Both the position numbers and the translations under genes were made by a program. A stretch of 11,904 nt of DNA from an uncultured Collinsella sp. Lineage in GTDB: Bacteria > Actinomycetota > Coriobacteriia > Coriobacteriales > Coriobacteriaceae. A model generated the notes under the pieces. It ran no database searches. It was not told where the DNA came from and saw nothing but the letters and a program-made list of their open reading frames with translations. Shown piece by piece: positions 6,227 to 11,904 of this stretch (position 1 is its first letter; each line of letters starts with the position of its first letter). The stretch spans positions 1 through 11,904 of the forward strand of contig CATVQO010000035.1 in assembly GCA_958346165.1 (NCBI GenBank), in the 5' to 3' direction.

Positions 6227-8374
6227 ATGGATCTTATCGCCCAGCTCGCCCGCGAGCTCAACCTTAAGGCCGCCAACATCGAGGCGGCCGTCAAGCTCAT
6301 CGACGAGGGCAACACCATCCCCTTTATTTCGCGCTACCGCAAGGAAGCAACGGGCGGTATGGACGACGTCGCCCTGCGCGCGCTCGACGAGCGCCTGTCC
6401 TACCTGCGCAATCTTGAGCAGCGTAAAGAGGACGTCATCCTGCTCATCGACGCCCAGGGCAAACTCACGCCCGAACTCGAGCAGCAGATTCGCGAGGCCA
6501 CGCAGCTCCAGCGTGTCGAGGACCTCTACAAGCCCTACCGCAAAAAGCGCATGACTCGCGCGCAGAAGGCCCGCGAGGCCGGCCTGGAGCCGCTCGCCAA
6601 CATGATCATCATGCAGGCCTCGGCCAAGGGCAGTGCGCTCGACGCCGCCGCAGCATACGTCAATGAGGAGGCCGGCTTCGACACGCCCGAAAAGGCGCTC
6701 GCCGGCGCCGCCGACATCGTGGCCGAGACGGTAGCCGAGGACCCGGAGAACGTCGCCGATCTGCGCGCCTTTACGCAAAACACCGCCGACATCGTCGTCG
6801 AGGCCACCGACCCCACCGAGAAGACCCCCTACGAGCCCTACTACAACTTTGACGAGCCGCTGCGCCGTATACCCAACCACCGCGTGCTGGCTATCGACCG
6901 CGGTGATCGCGAGGGCAAGCTCCGCGTGCGCGTGAACGTCGACGGCGCTGCCGCCACGGCACGCCTCGGCAGCCGTTGGCCCCGACGCCAGGGCGTGTTT
7001 GCTCCCATCTTCGATGCCGCCATCGCTGACGGTTACAAGCGCCTCATGGCCCCCTCGCTGGAGCGCGAGGCCCGCGCCAAACTCACCGTCCGCGCGCAGA
7101 CCGAGGCCATCAATGTCTTTGCCAAGAATCTCGAGGGCCTGCTCTCGGCACGCCCCGTGCGCGGCGCCCGCGTGCTCGCGCTCGATCCGGGCTACCGCAC
7201 CGGCTGCAAGGTCGCCGTCATGGACGAGACCGGCAAGCTGCTCGACCACGGCGTGGTCTACCCCACCAAGCCGCGCCACGACGTCGCCGGCACCAAGCGC
7301 GAGCTCGCCCGCCTCGTCAAGAAGGACGGCGTCAACACCATCGTCATCGGCAACGGCACCGCCAGCCGCGAGACCGAGGAAGTCGTCTCGGAGTTCATCG
7401 CCGAGCAGGCGCCTGAGCTGCGATACACCATCGTCAACGAGGCCGGCGCATCGGTGTACTCCGCCTCCGAGCTCGCCAGCCAGGAGTATCCCGACCTGGA
7501 CGTCACCGTGCGTGGCGCCATGAGCCTGGGCCGCCGCCTGCAGGACCCGCTGGCAGAGCTCGTCAAGATCCCGCCCCAGTCCATCGGCGTGGGCCAGTAC
7601 CAGCACGACCTTGACCAGACCGAGCTTTCGCGCACCCTGGGCCACGTGGTTGAGGACGTCGTCAACCGCGTGGGCGTCGACGTAAACACCGCGAGCGCGA
7701 GCCTGCTGGGATACGTATCGGGCATCACGCCGAGCGTGGCCAAAAACATCGTGGCCTACCGCGAGGAAAACGGCGCCTTTACCGATCGCCGCCAGCTCAA
7801 GAAGGTCCCCAAGCTGGGACCCAAGGCATATCTCAACGCCGCGGGCTTTTTGCGCATTAGCGGCGGCAGGAACCCACTCGACGCGACAAGCGTCCACCCC
7901 GAGAGCTACGAGGTGGCCACGTCCGTCCTAGAACGCGCCGGCGTTAAAGCAAGCGAGCTCAGCCGCGGCGGCGTGCCCGACATCGAGCGCCGCCTGGGCA
8001 GCATCTCGGCGCTGGCAAGCGACCTGAACTGCGGCACCCTCACGCTCATCGACATCGTTAACGAGCTCAAGAAGCCCGGTCGCGACCCGCGCGATGACGC
8101 GCCCGAGGTGGTCTTTAGCCGCTCGGCGCTTTCCATCGACGACCTGGAACCCGGCATGGAGCTCAAGGGCACGGTGCGCAACGTCGTGGACTTTGGCGCC
8201 TTCGTCGACGTGGGCGTGCACCAGGACGGCCTCGTACATATCTCTAAGCTGGCCAACCGCTTTGTCAAGCACCCCAGCGACGTCGTGCGCGTCGGTGACA
8301 CGGTCAAGGTGTGGGTCGAAAAGGTCGATCGCGACCGCAAGAAGATCTCGCTCACCATGGTGCAGGGCAAGTAA
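6227..8374 (+). CDS. tex: Tex-family RNA-binding transcription accessory protein
   Basis: Tex is a conserved cytoplasmic nucleic-acid-binding protein linked to transcription and, in several bacteria, to toxin expression and stress fitness; its exact mechanism is unsettled. The 715-residue product has the family architecture. The N-terminal helical part carries NTIPFISRYRKEATGG, a hallmark of the family, and VEDLYKPYRKKRMTRAQKAR. A YqgF/RNase H-like domain starts with LALDPGYRTGCK (Asp320). Helix-hairpin-helix motifs span about 482-550 (VNTASASLLGYVSGI, VPKLGPKAYLNAAGFLRI). An S1 RNA-binding domain is at about 642-712 (GTVRNVVDFGAFVDVGVHQD, DGLVHIS, VDRDRKKISLTM). ATG 6227 is chosen because AAGGAG (6217-6222) lies 4 nt upstream and the protein begins as Tex proteins do; an in-frame extension to 6047 would run through the GGGACGGGGC repeat. 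It appears monocistronic between the terminators at 6049-6083 and 8479-8523. Confidence 0.97.
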   Translation: MDLIAQLARELNLKAANIEAAVKLIDEGNTIPFISRYRKEATGGMDDVALRALDERLSYLRNLEQRKEDVILLIDAQGKLTPELEQQIREATQLQRVEDLYKPYRKKRMTRAQKAREAGLEPLANMIIMQASAKGSALDAAAAYVNEEAGFDTPEKALAGAADIVAETVAEDPENVADLRAFTQNTADIVVEATDPTEKTPYEPYYNFDEPLRRIPNHRVLAIDRGDREGKLRVRVNVDGAAATARLGSRWPRRQGVFAPIFDAAIADGYKRLMAPSLEREARAKLTVRAQTEAINVFAKNLEGLLSARPVRGARVLALDPGYRTGCKVAVMDETGKLLDHGVVYPTKPRHDVAGTKRELARLVKKDGVNTIVIGNGTASRETEEVVSEFIAEQAPELRYTIVNEAGASVYSASELASQEYPDLDVTVRGAMSLGRRLQDPLAELVKIPPQSIGVGQYQHDLDQTELSRTLGHVVEDVVNRVGVDVNTASASLLGYVSGITPSVAKNIVAYREENGAFTDRRQLKKVPKLGPKAYLNAAGFLRISGGRNPLDATSVHPESYEVATSVLERAGVKASELSRGGVPDIERRLGSISALASDLNCGTLTLIDIVNELKKPGRDPRDDAPEVVFSRSALSIDDLEPGMELKGTVRNVVDFGAFVDVGVHQDGLVHISKLANRFVKHPSDVVRVGDTVKVWVEKVDRDRKKISLTMVQGK

Positions 8375-8383
8375 ACCGCCAAA

Positions 8384-8431
8384 GCAAAGGTGCCCCCTGT
8401 AGCGATGTGCAAAATCGCGAGTATTCTGCAA
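8384..8431 (+). repeat. 48-bp motif, copy A
   Basis: This stretch begins GCAAAGGTGCCCCC nine bases after the tex stop and continues with GTGCAAAATCG, GAGTATTC and GCAA. It matches the reverse complement of 8553-8600 at 38 of 48 positions, with differences concentrated in a 9-base middle section. Conserved blocks separated by a variable spacer suggest a defined element or protein site. Function unknown. Confidence 0.7.
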
Positions 8432-8478
8432 ATTCCACCGTTCCGGATGCCCCTCAGAGACGAAAAAGCAAAAAAACA

Positions 8479-8523
8479 GCCCCCGTTTTAGCGTCGTCAG
8501 AGCCAAAACGGGGGCCGTTTTTT
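8479..8523. terminator. Bidirectional terminator between tex and transaldolase
   Basis: GCCCCCGTTTT (8479-8489) pairs perfectly with AAAACGGGGGC (8505-8515) across a 15-nt loop. Six T follow on the + strand (8518-8523), and the A-run at 8471-8476 gives a T-run on the minus strand. It can stop tex from the left and, at longer range, the transaldolase transcript from the right. Confidence 0.88.
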
Positions 8524-8552
8524 GCTTCGGTTAACTGATAAAGACCTTTACC

Positions 8553-8600
8553 TTGCTGAATACTCTCGATTTTGCACGGTGCAGGCGGGGGTACCTTTGC
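8553..8600 (-). repeat. 48-bp motif, copy B (inverted)
   Basis: Read on the minus strand it begins GCAAAGGTACCCCC and continues with GTGCAAAATCG, GAGTATTC and GCAA, the same conserved blocks and spacing as copy A at 8384-8431. It directly abuts the transaldolase remnant at 8601. Copies A and B face each other across the terminator. Confidence 0.7.
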
Positions 8601-8641
8601 CCACGGAAGGATATGGAAGCCAAGCGCCAACTTGCTGGCAA
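8601..8641 (-). pseudogene. Remnant of a transaldolase 3' end
   Basis: On the minus strand one frame reads LASKLALGFHILPW, against FAKDIAALGFHILP-stop at the end of the intact transaldolase at 8757. At base level, 22 of 25 positions agree between 8604-8628 and 8760-8784. The stop codon position has become TGG. No start or further homologous sequence remains. It is best explained as the leftover of a duplicated or replaced gene end. Confidence 0.65.
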
Positions 8642-8654
8642 GTTCGTGCCGGCA

Positions 8655-8726
8655 GCCCCGGCCTTTCCTTTGCCTAGCGCGACCCTCGCGGAGCGCGTGA
8701 GCGATAGGGAAAGGAAAGGCCGGGGC
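8655..8726. repeat. 72-bp long-arm hairpin
   Basis: GCCCCGGCCTTTCCTTT (8655-8671) and its exact complement (8710-8726) form 17-bp arms; after one G/G mismatch, CCTA (8673-8676) pairs with TAGG (8705-8708), and the inner loop is itself GC-rich and partly self-complementary. No T-run follows on either strand. It begins 30 bp downstream of the transaldolase stop and could stabilise that mRNA's 3' end or be an interspersed palindromic element. Confidence 0.7.
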
Positions 8727-8756
8727 GAACAGCCCACGGTACAGTCGGTGTTCGCG

Positions 8757-9461
8757 CTACGGCAGGATATGGAAACCGAGCGCCGCGATATCCTTGGCAA
8801 AGCCGCGGACGGTGTCGAGCGAGACCTCATACGGGTCGCGACCGATGTTCTTGCGCTTGGCCAGGATGCTGTTGGGCACCGTAATGATCTGGCAACCGCA
8901 GGCTTCTGCCTGGTAAATGTTGATGAGCTCGCGCGTGGATGCCCACAGGACCTCGCAGTTGGGCTTTGCGGCGGCCTTCTTGACCGACTCCGTCATAAAC
9001 GGAATGGGGTCGACGCCGGTGTCGGCGATGCGGCCGGCAAAGAGCGAGATGATGGACGGCGTCTCGGTGTCAACGGCCTCGACCATCTCGTCAACCTGCT
9101 TAGGCGTAAAGATGGTGGTGACGTTGACCTTGATGCCGTCGGCCGAAAGCTTGCGCACCAGCTCGGCGGTGGACTCGCCCTTGGTGGTCACGCACGGAAT
9201 CTTGACGTAGACGTTCTCGGCCCAGGTAGCGATCTCGCGCGCCTCGACCTCCATGGTCTCGACGTCGTCGGCAAAGACCTCAAACGAGACGGACACATCG
9301 GTGATGTGGGTCAAGACCTCTTTGGCAAACGCACGGTAATCCGTCACGCCGCCCTTCTTCATAAGGGACGGGTTGGTCGTGAAACCCTGAACGTTGCCGT
9401 TCTCGTACATGTCGAGCATGCCCTCGAGGTTTGCACCGTCAGCGAACACCTTGATTGCCAT
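8757..9461 (-). CDS. Small transaldolase / fructose-6-phosphate aldolase
   Basis: A class I aldolase of the TalC/FSA-type transaldolase family, cytoplasmic. It either transfers dihydroxyacetone units in the non-oxidative pentose phosphate pathway or cleaves fructose 6-phosphate. The 234 residues form one TIM barrel with FADGANLEGM (Asp8), GFTTNPSL (27-33, Asn30), YVKIP with the Schiff-base Lys87, VNVTTIF, ISLFAGRIADTG, then VLWASTRE and ITVPNSIL. The length is close to the ~220 residues of this short subfamily. Choosing between the two activities needs residues I cannot assign safely. ATG 9461 has AAAGGAA about 8 nt upstream; an in-frame ATG at 9485 would add eight residues and include that ribosome site. 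It is on the same strand as the HAD gene, 193 bp away, with its own promoter candidate. The last 14 codons are partly duplicated at 8601-8641. Confidence 0.92.
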   Translation of the reverse strand: MAIKVFADGANLEGMLDMYENGNVQGFTTNPSLMKKGGVTDYRAFAKEVLTHITDVSVSFEVFADDVETMEVEAREIATWAENVYVKIPCVTTKGESTAELVRKLSADGIKVNVTTIFTPKQVDEMVEAVDTETPSIISLFAGRIADTGVDPIPFMTESVKKAAAKPNCEVLWASTRELINIYQAEACGCQIITVPNSILAKRKNIGRDPYEVSLDTVRGFAKDIAALGFHILP

Positions 9462-9497
9462 CTGCCTGATTCCTTTCGTTAGCATACGGCCGATAAA

Positions 9498-9526
9498 CTG
9501 CTAAACACTTTACCTACGTTTATCAA
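9498..9526 (-). promoter_or_regulatory. Candidate promoter of the transaldolase gene
   Basis: On the minus strand TTGATA (complement of 9521-9526) and TAGCAG (complement of 9498-9503) are 17 bp apart. The -35 is good, the -10 poor. The AT-rich gap (9486-9654) also has a small hairpin AAACAC/GTGTTT at 9567-9582, without terminator features. Confidence 0.28.
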
Positions 9527-9654
9527 GGCGTGAGCTGCGGTTTTTTATCTTCTCGGCGAACGGTATAAACACCTCAGTGTTTGGATTGATAAATCGATTG
9601 AGCATGTAAAAGCAAAGAGTCGCAGTTTGGGCAAACGTCAGAACGCGGGATTCA

Positions 9655-10482
9655 TTAGATGAGGCCGAAATGCTGCATCGCTGTGACGGTGCCGTCATGT
9701 GCGACATCATCAGTCACGTAGTCGGCGAGCGCCTTGACCTCGGGCATGGCGTTGCCCATGGCCACGGCCGTCTCGACAGCGGCGAGCATACCCAGATCGT
9801 TGCCGGAATCGCCAAAGCCAAAGGTGCGCGCGTTGCCGGTGCGACCCAGGTATTCCAGCGCTCGCGCCACGCCCACGCCCTTGTCAATGCCCTTGGGGCT
9901 CAGCTCGCGATTCTGACCACCGGTGTTGCACAGCTCAAACTCGCGATCGATAAAGCCGTCATCGTTGGCTACGCGAGCCAGGTAGCTCGCGACGATGCAC
10001 ACCTTGCCCACGCGCAGACGGCCGTCGACGCGCATCTCCTCGGCGCTGTGCACCACAGAAGTGCCGATCAGAGACGGCTGCTCAACACCCGCGGGTTCCA
10101 GGGCAAAGGTAGCCACGTTGGTCTCGAAAAAGGCTTCAATCCCTGCCGCGGCCATACGGCGTGCCAGCTCCTCGATAACGTCCTCATCAAAGCAGTCCTC
10201 GTGTACCACGCGGCCCTCGACCTCGAGCGTCGCTCCCGCCATGGCAACGACACCCGCCGGGTTCAGCGCGCGCAGGCCATCGGCAATCAGCCACAAGGGA
10301 CGACCCGTGCAGATAAATGCCTGGTGTCCCGCGTCGCGCAGACGATGAAACGCCTCGACGACCGCCTGCGAGGGGCAAACCGCCGAAAAGTCCTTGTCGG
10401 TCATGTTGTCGGGATCGAACGACGTCAGCGTGCCGTCCACGTCAAAAAAGAGCACGGCGGAATCGGGGCACGCATCAATCAT
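9655..10482 (-). CDS. Cof-type HAD-superfamily phosphatase
   Basis: A cytoplasmic HAD hydrolase (subfamily IIB, Cof/YidA-like), probably a magnesium-dependent phosphatase acting on sugar phosphates or similar metabolites. All four motifs are visible in the 275 residues: DVDGT with nucleophile Asp14 and Asp16, CTGRP with Thr59, the DKG lysine at 201, and GDSGNDLGM with Asp225 and Asp229. AVAMGNA and ADYVTDD follow, as is typical for Cof proteins. A C2-type cap lies between motifs II and III (about 80-195). ATG 10482 has AAAGGAA 5 nt upstream. It is divergent from the RlmL-like gene over 75 bp and upstream of the transaldolase on the same strand, but with a 193-bp gap, so co-transcription is uncertain. 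The substrate cannot be read from the sequence. Confidence 0.93.
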   Translation of the reverse strand: MIDACPDSAVLFFDVDGTLTSFDPDNMTDKDFSAVCPSQAVVEAFHRLRDAGHQAFICTGRPLWLIADGLRALNPAGVVAMAGATLEVEGRVVHEDCFDEDVIEELARRMAAAGIEAFFETNVATFALEPAGVEQPSLIGTSVVHSAEEMRVDGRLRVGKVCIVASYLARVANDDGFIDREFELCNTGGQNRELSPKGIDKGVGVARALEYLGRTGNARTFGFGDSGNDLGMLAAVETAVAMGNAMPEVKALADYVTDDVAHDGTVTAMQHFGLI

Positions 10483-10513
10483 ATGGGTTCCTTTCGGGGG
10501 CGAGAGTAAACGA

Positions 10514-10542
10514 AGTATCCATCATATAATGGAGCGACGCAA
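10514..10542 (-). promoter_or_regulatory. Candidate promoter of the HAD gene
   Basis: On the minus strand TTGCGT (complement of 10537-10542) and GATACT (complement of 10514-10519) are 17 bp apart, placing the start about 25 bp before the HAD ATG. The spacer contains the -10 of the opposite-strand promoter, so the two would compete. Confidence 0.3.
10525..10530 (+). promoter_or_regulatory. Consensus -10 box for the RlmL-like gene
   Basis: TATAAT matches the sigma-A -10 consensus exactly and lies 27 bp before the ATG, giving a short leader with AGAGAGG (10545-10551) as ribosome site. The expected -35 window (about 10501-10507, CGAGAGT) is poor. Confidence 0.5.
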
Positions 10543-10557
10543 CCAGAGAGGTCACCC

Positions 10558-11904
10558 ATGGAATTTTACGCAAGCTGCCCCGAGGGCTTTGAGTCCGCAC
10601 TCGCCGATGAGCTTAAACGCCTCGGGCTTTCGCATGTTCGCCGGCTGAAGGGCCGCGCTACATTTGAGGGCGAGCTCGAAGAAGGCTACCGCGCCTGTCT
10701 GTGGTCGCGCCTGGCGAGCCGTGTGTTCGTGGTACTCGGGCGCTTTGAGGCGCAGGATGCCGATGAGCTGTACGACAGCGTTTACGACATCACCTGGGAG
10801 ACCATCATCCGCCCCGGCGCCACCATCGCCATCACCGCCCGCGGCGTGACCGAGCAGCTGCGCAACACGCGTTTCTCGGCCCTGCGCGCCAAGGACGCGC
10901 TGTGCGACCGTCTGGCCGAGACCACGGGCCGTCGCGCCGATGTCGACGCCGCCGATCCCGACGTTCACCTGTTGCTTTCGCTGCGCCAGCGCCGCGCGAG
11001 CATCAGCCTGGACCTTTCGGGCGACCCGCTGTTCAAACGCCTGCCGCCCGCAGCGACCCGCGCCGGCGAGGGCGCGCACGTGCTGCGCCCCGACTACGCC
11101 GCCCTGGTGCTGGCGCAGGTCGGCTGGACCGCACTGTGCGAGCGCGAGTTGACGGCCGACGATTACGAGAACGAAGCCCTTCCCACGCTGATCGATGCCT
11201 CGTGCGCCGGCGGCGGTCTGCTGCTGGAGGCCGTGAACATTCTGACCGACCGCGCCCCGGGCGCCGCACGCGAGCGCTGGGGCTTTGAGGGCTGGCAGCT
11301 GCACGACGCCGCTCTGTGGGAGCAGCTGCTTGCCGAGGCGCGCGAGCGCGAGGCGGCAGCGCGCGAGCGCCAGGCACGCATCGTGGCCGTAGACATCGAC
11401 CCCGCCGCCCGCAAGACCGCCGAGCGCATGGTCAAGAGCGCTGGCTACAAGCGTTTTGTCGACTTTTGCGCCGCCAAGCCCGTCACCGTGCTGGACCATG
11501 TGGGCGCCGTCGCCGGTGCCGCCGTGGTCGCGGATACGACCGAGACACCGCTTTCGCTCATGCACGACGCCATGACGCTGATCGGCGAGCTGCGTCGCGC
11601 GCCCGAGCTTACCGCCGCGCCGGTCGCCGCGCTCGCCCGCGACGGCCTTATGGCCCGCGCGCTCCATGCCGAGCCTGCGCGCTCCATCGCCGTCATGCCC
11701 AATAACGAGGAGGCGGCTCTTGAGGTTTGGCCCTCGCTCGACCACGCCGCCGCGGCATTCGAAGCTGCGACCAGCTCAGACGCCGAGGAGCAGACCGCAG
11801 ATGCCCAAGGCGAAGCCGCCGACACCCCCACGTCCGAACCTGCCGCCACGCTCGACCTGGGCGACGGCAAGCCGCTGCCCGTGCTCATCCCCGAGTCCGA
11901 GCAG
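10558..11904 (+). CDS. rlmL: RlmL/RlmKL-like THUMP-domain 23S rRNA methyltransferase (partial, runs off the end)
   Basis: The open frame covers 449 codons with no stop. The N-terminus matches RlmL/YcbY proteins, which methylate 23S rRNA guanines: FYASCPEGFESALADELKRL, the GRATFEG segment, YRACLWSRLASRV and the LYDSVYDITW stretch, then a THUMP RNA-binding domain to about 155, ending in SLDLSGDPLFKR (150-161). A first Rossmann methyltransferase domain follows, but its SAM motif reads DASCAGGG (213-220) instead of a DPMCGSGT-like sequence. After VAVDIDP (276-282), the place expected for NPPY reads ADTTETP (325-331). This domain therefore looks degenerate. From about 400 comes an Ala/Glu/Thr-rich acidic stretch, probably a linker to a second (RlmK-like) domain outside the window. 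ATG 10558 has AGAGAGG upstream. The family is clear; whether it still makes the RlmL modification is doubtful. Confidence 0.85.
   Translation, partial: MEFYASCPEGFESALADELKRLGLSHVRRLKGRATFEGELEEGYRACLWSRLASRVFVVLGRFEAQDADELYDSVYDITWETIIRPGATIAITARGVTEQLRNTRFSALRAKDALCDRLAETTGRRADVDAADPDVHLLLSLRQRRASISLDLSGDPLFKRLPPAATRAGEGAHVLRPDYAALVLAQVGWTALCERELTADDYENEALPTLIDASCAGGGLLLEAVNILTDRAPGAARERWGFEGWQLHDAALWEQLLAEAREREAAARERQARIVAVDIDPAARKTAERMVKSAGYKRFVDFCAAKPVTVLDHVGAVAGAAVVADTTETPLSLMHDAMTLIGELRRAPELTAAPVAALARDGLMARALHAEPARSIAVMPNNEEAALEVWPSLDHAAAAFEAATSSDAEEQTADAQGEAADTPTSEPAATLDLGDGKPLPVLIPESEQ

Larger units (their letters stand above)
8375..8756. other. Structured intergenic region between tex and transaldolase
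   Basis: This 382-bp gap between convergent genes holds no convincing intact gene. In + order it contains copy A of a 48-bp motif (8384-8431), a bidirectional terminator (8479-8523), copy B of the motif in inverse orientation (8553-8600), a decayed transaldolase 3' end (8601-8641) and a long hairpin (8655-8726). Such density suggests repeated insertion or recombination at the end of the transaldolase gene. Confidence 0.75.

Noticed and set aside
6209..7897. 562-codon minus-strand frame opposite tex
   Set aside because: Antisense shadow of an unmistakable tex gene, with the same compositional signature.
8384..8600. CRISPR array or complete transposon
   Set aside because: Only two copies, inverted, with no spacers of regular length, no transposase and no visible target-site duplication.
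8531..8830. 99-codon minus-strand frame across the hairpin and transaldolase end
   Set aside because: Not the frame of the LGFHILP homology; composition driven by the repeats.
8553..9482. 309-codon + strand frame opposite the transaldolase
   Set aside because: Antisense shadow; it also spans the 48-bp motif and the hairpin.
9510..9710. 66-codon minus-strand frame overlapping the HAD 3' end
   Set aside because: It starts inside the HAD gene in another frame, lacks a convincing ribosome site and has no recognisable motif. Only weak possibility as a real small protein.

Overview
The window reads as a chromosomal segment of a high-GC gut actinobacterium, most likely a Coriobacteriia member close to Collinsella. 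This is inferred from the GC-rich codon use (GCC, CTC, GAC and CGC dominate), the gene repertoire, and short palindromic intergenic elements built on GGGAC motifs. No rRNA, tRNA, CRISPR array, phage or transposase gene is recognisable.

Layout. Positions 1-412 hold the possible tail of an upstream gene, a strong terminator, a bulged hairpin and a weak promoter. Next is a membrane diguanylate cyclase (413-1504, +). Convergent to it is a LysR-type regulator (1548-2428, -) whose frame is broken by a CT/TC duplication near 2218-2222. It faces, across a 233-bp control region, an apparent three-gene operon: SDR dehydrogenase (2662-3543), OFA-type MFS transporter (3609-4865) and Gfo/Idh/MocA oxidoreductase (4935-5975), closed by a terminator at 6049-6083. 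These three probably import an organic acid or polyol-like compound and oxidise or reduce it in two steps; the substrate cannot be read from the sequence. The control region contains a -35/-10 pair and an imperfect palindrome centred about 65 bp upstream of the predicted start site, the usual place for a LysR activator site.

After the operon come a GGGACGGGGC inverted repeat and tex (6227-8374, +). The 382-bp gap behind tex is the most structured non-coding stretch: two inverted copies of a 48-bp motif flank a bidirectional terminator, followed by a decayed copy of the 3' end of the neighbouring transaldolase gene and a 72-bp hairpin. Then come a small transaldolase / fructose-6-phosphate aldolase (8757-9461, -) and a Cof-type HAD phosphatase (9655-10482, -). 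The HAD gene is divergent from, and shares a 75-bp promoter region with, an RlmL-like THUMP methyltransferase gene (10558 to the window end, +), whose first methyltransferase domain appears to lack its catalytic NPPY motif.

The points most worth following are the structured post-tex region, the frameshifted regulator beside an otherwise intact catabolic operon, and the degenerate RlmL domain. I see no complete new defence or mobile system.
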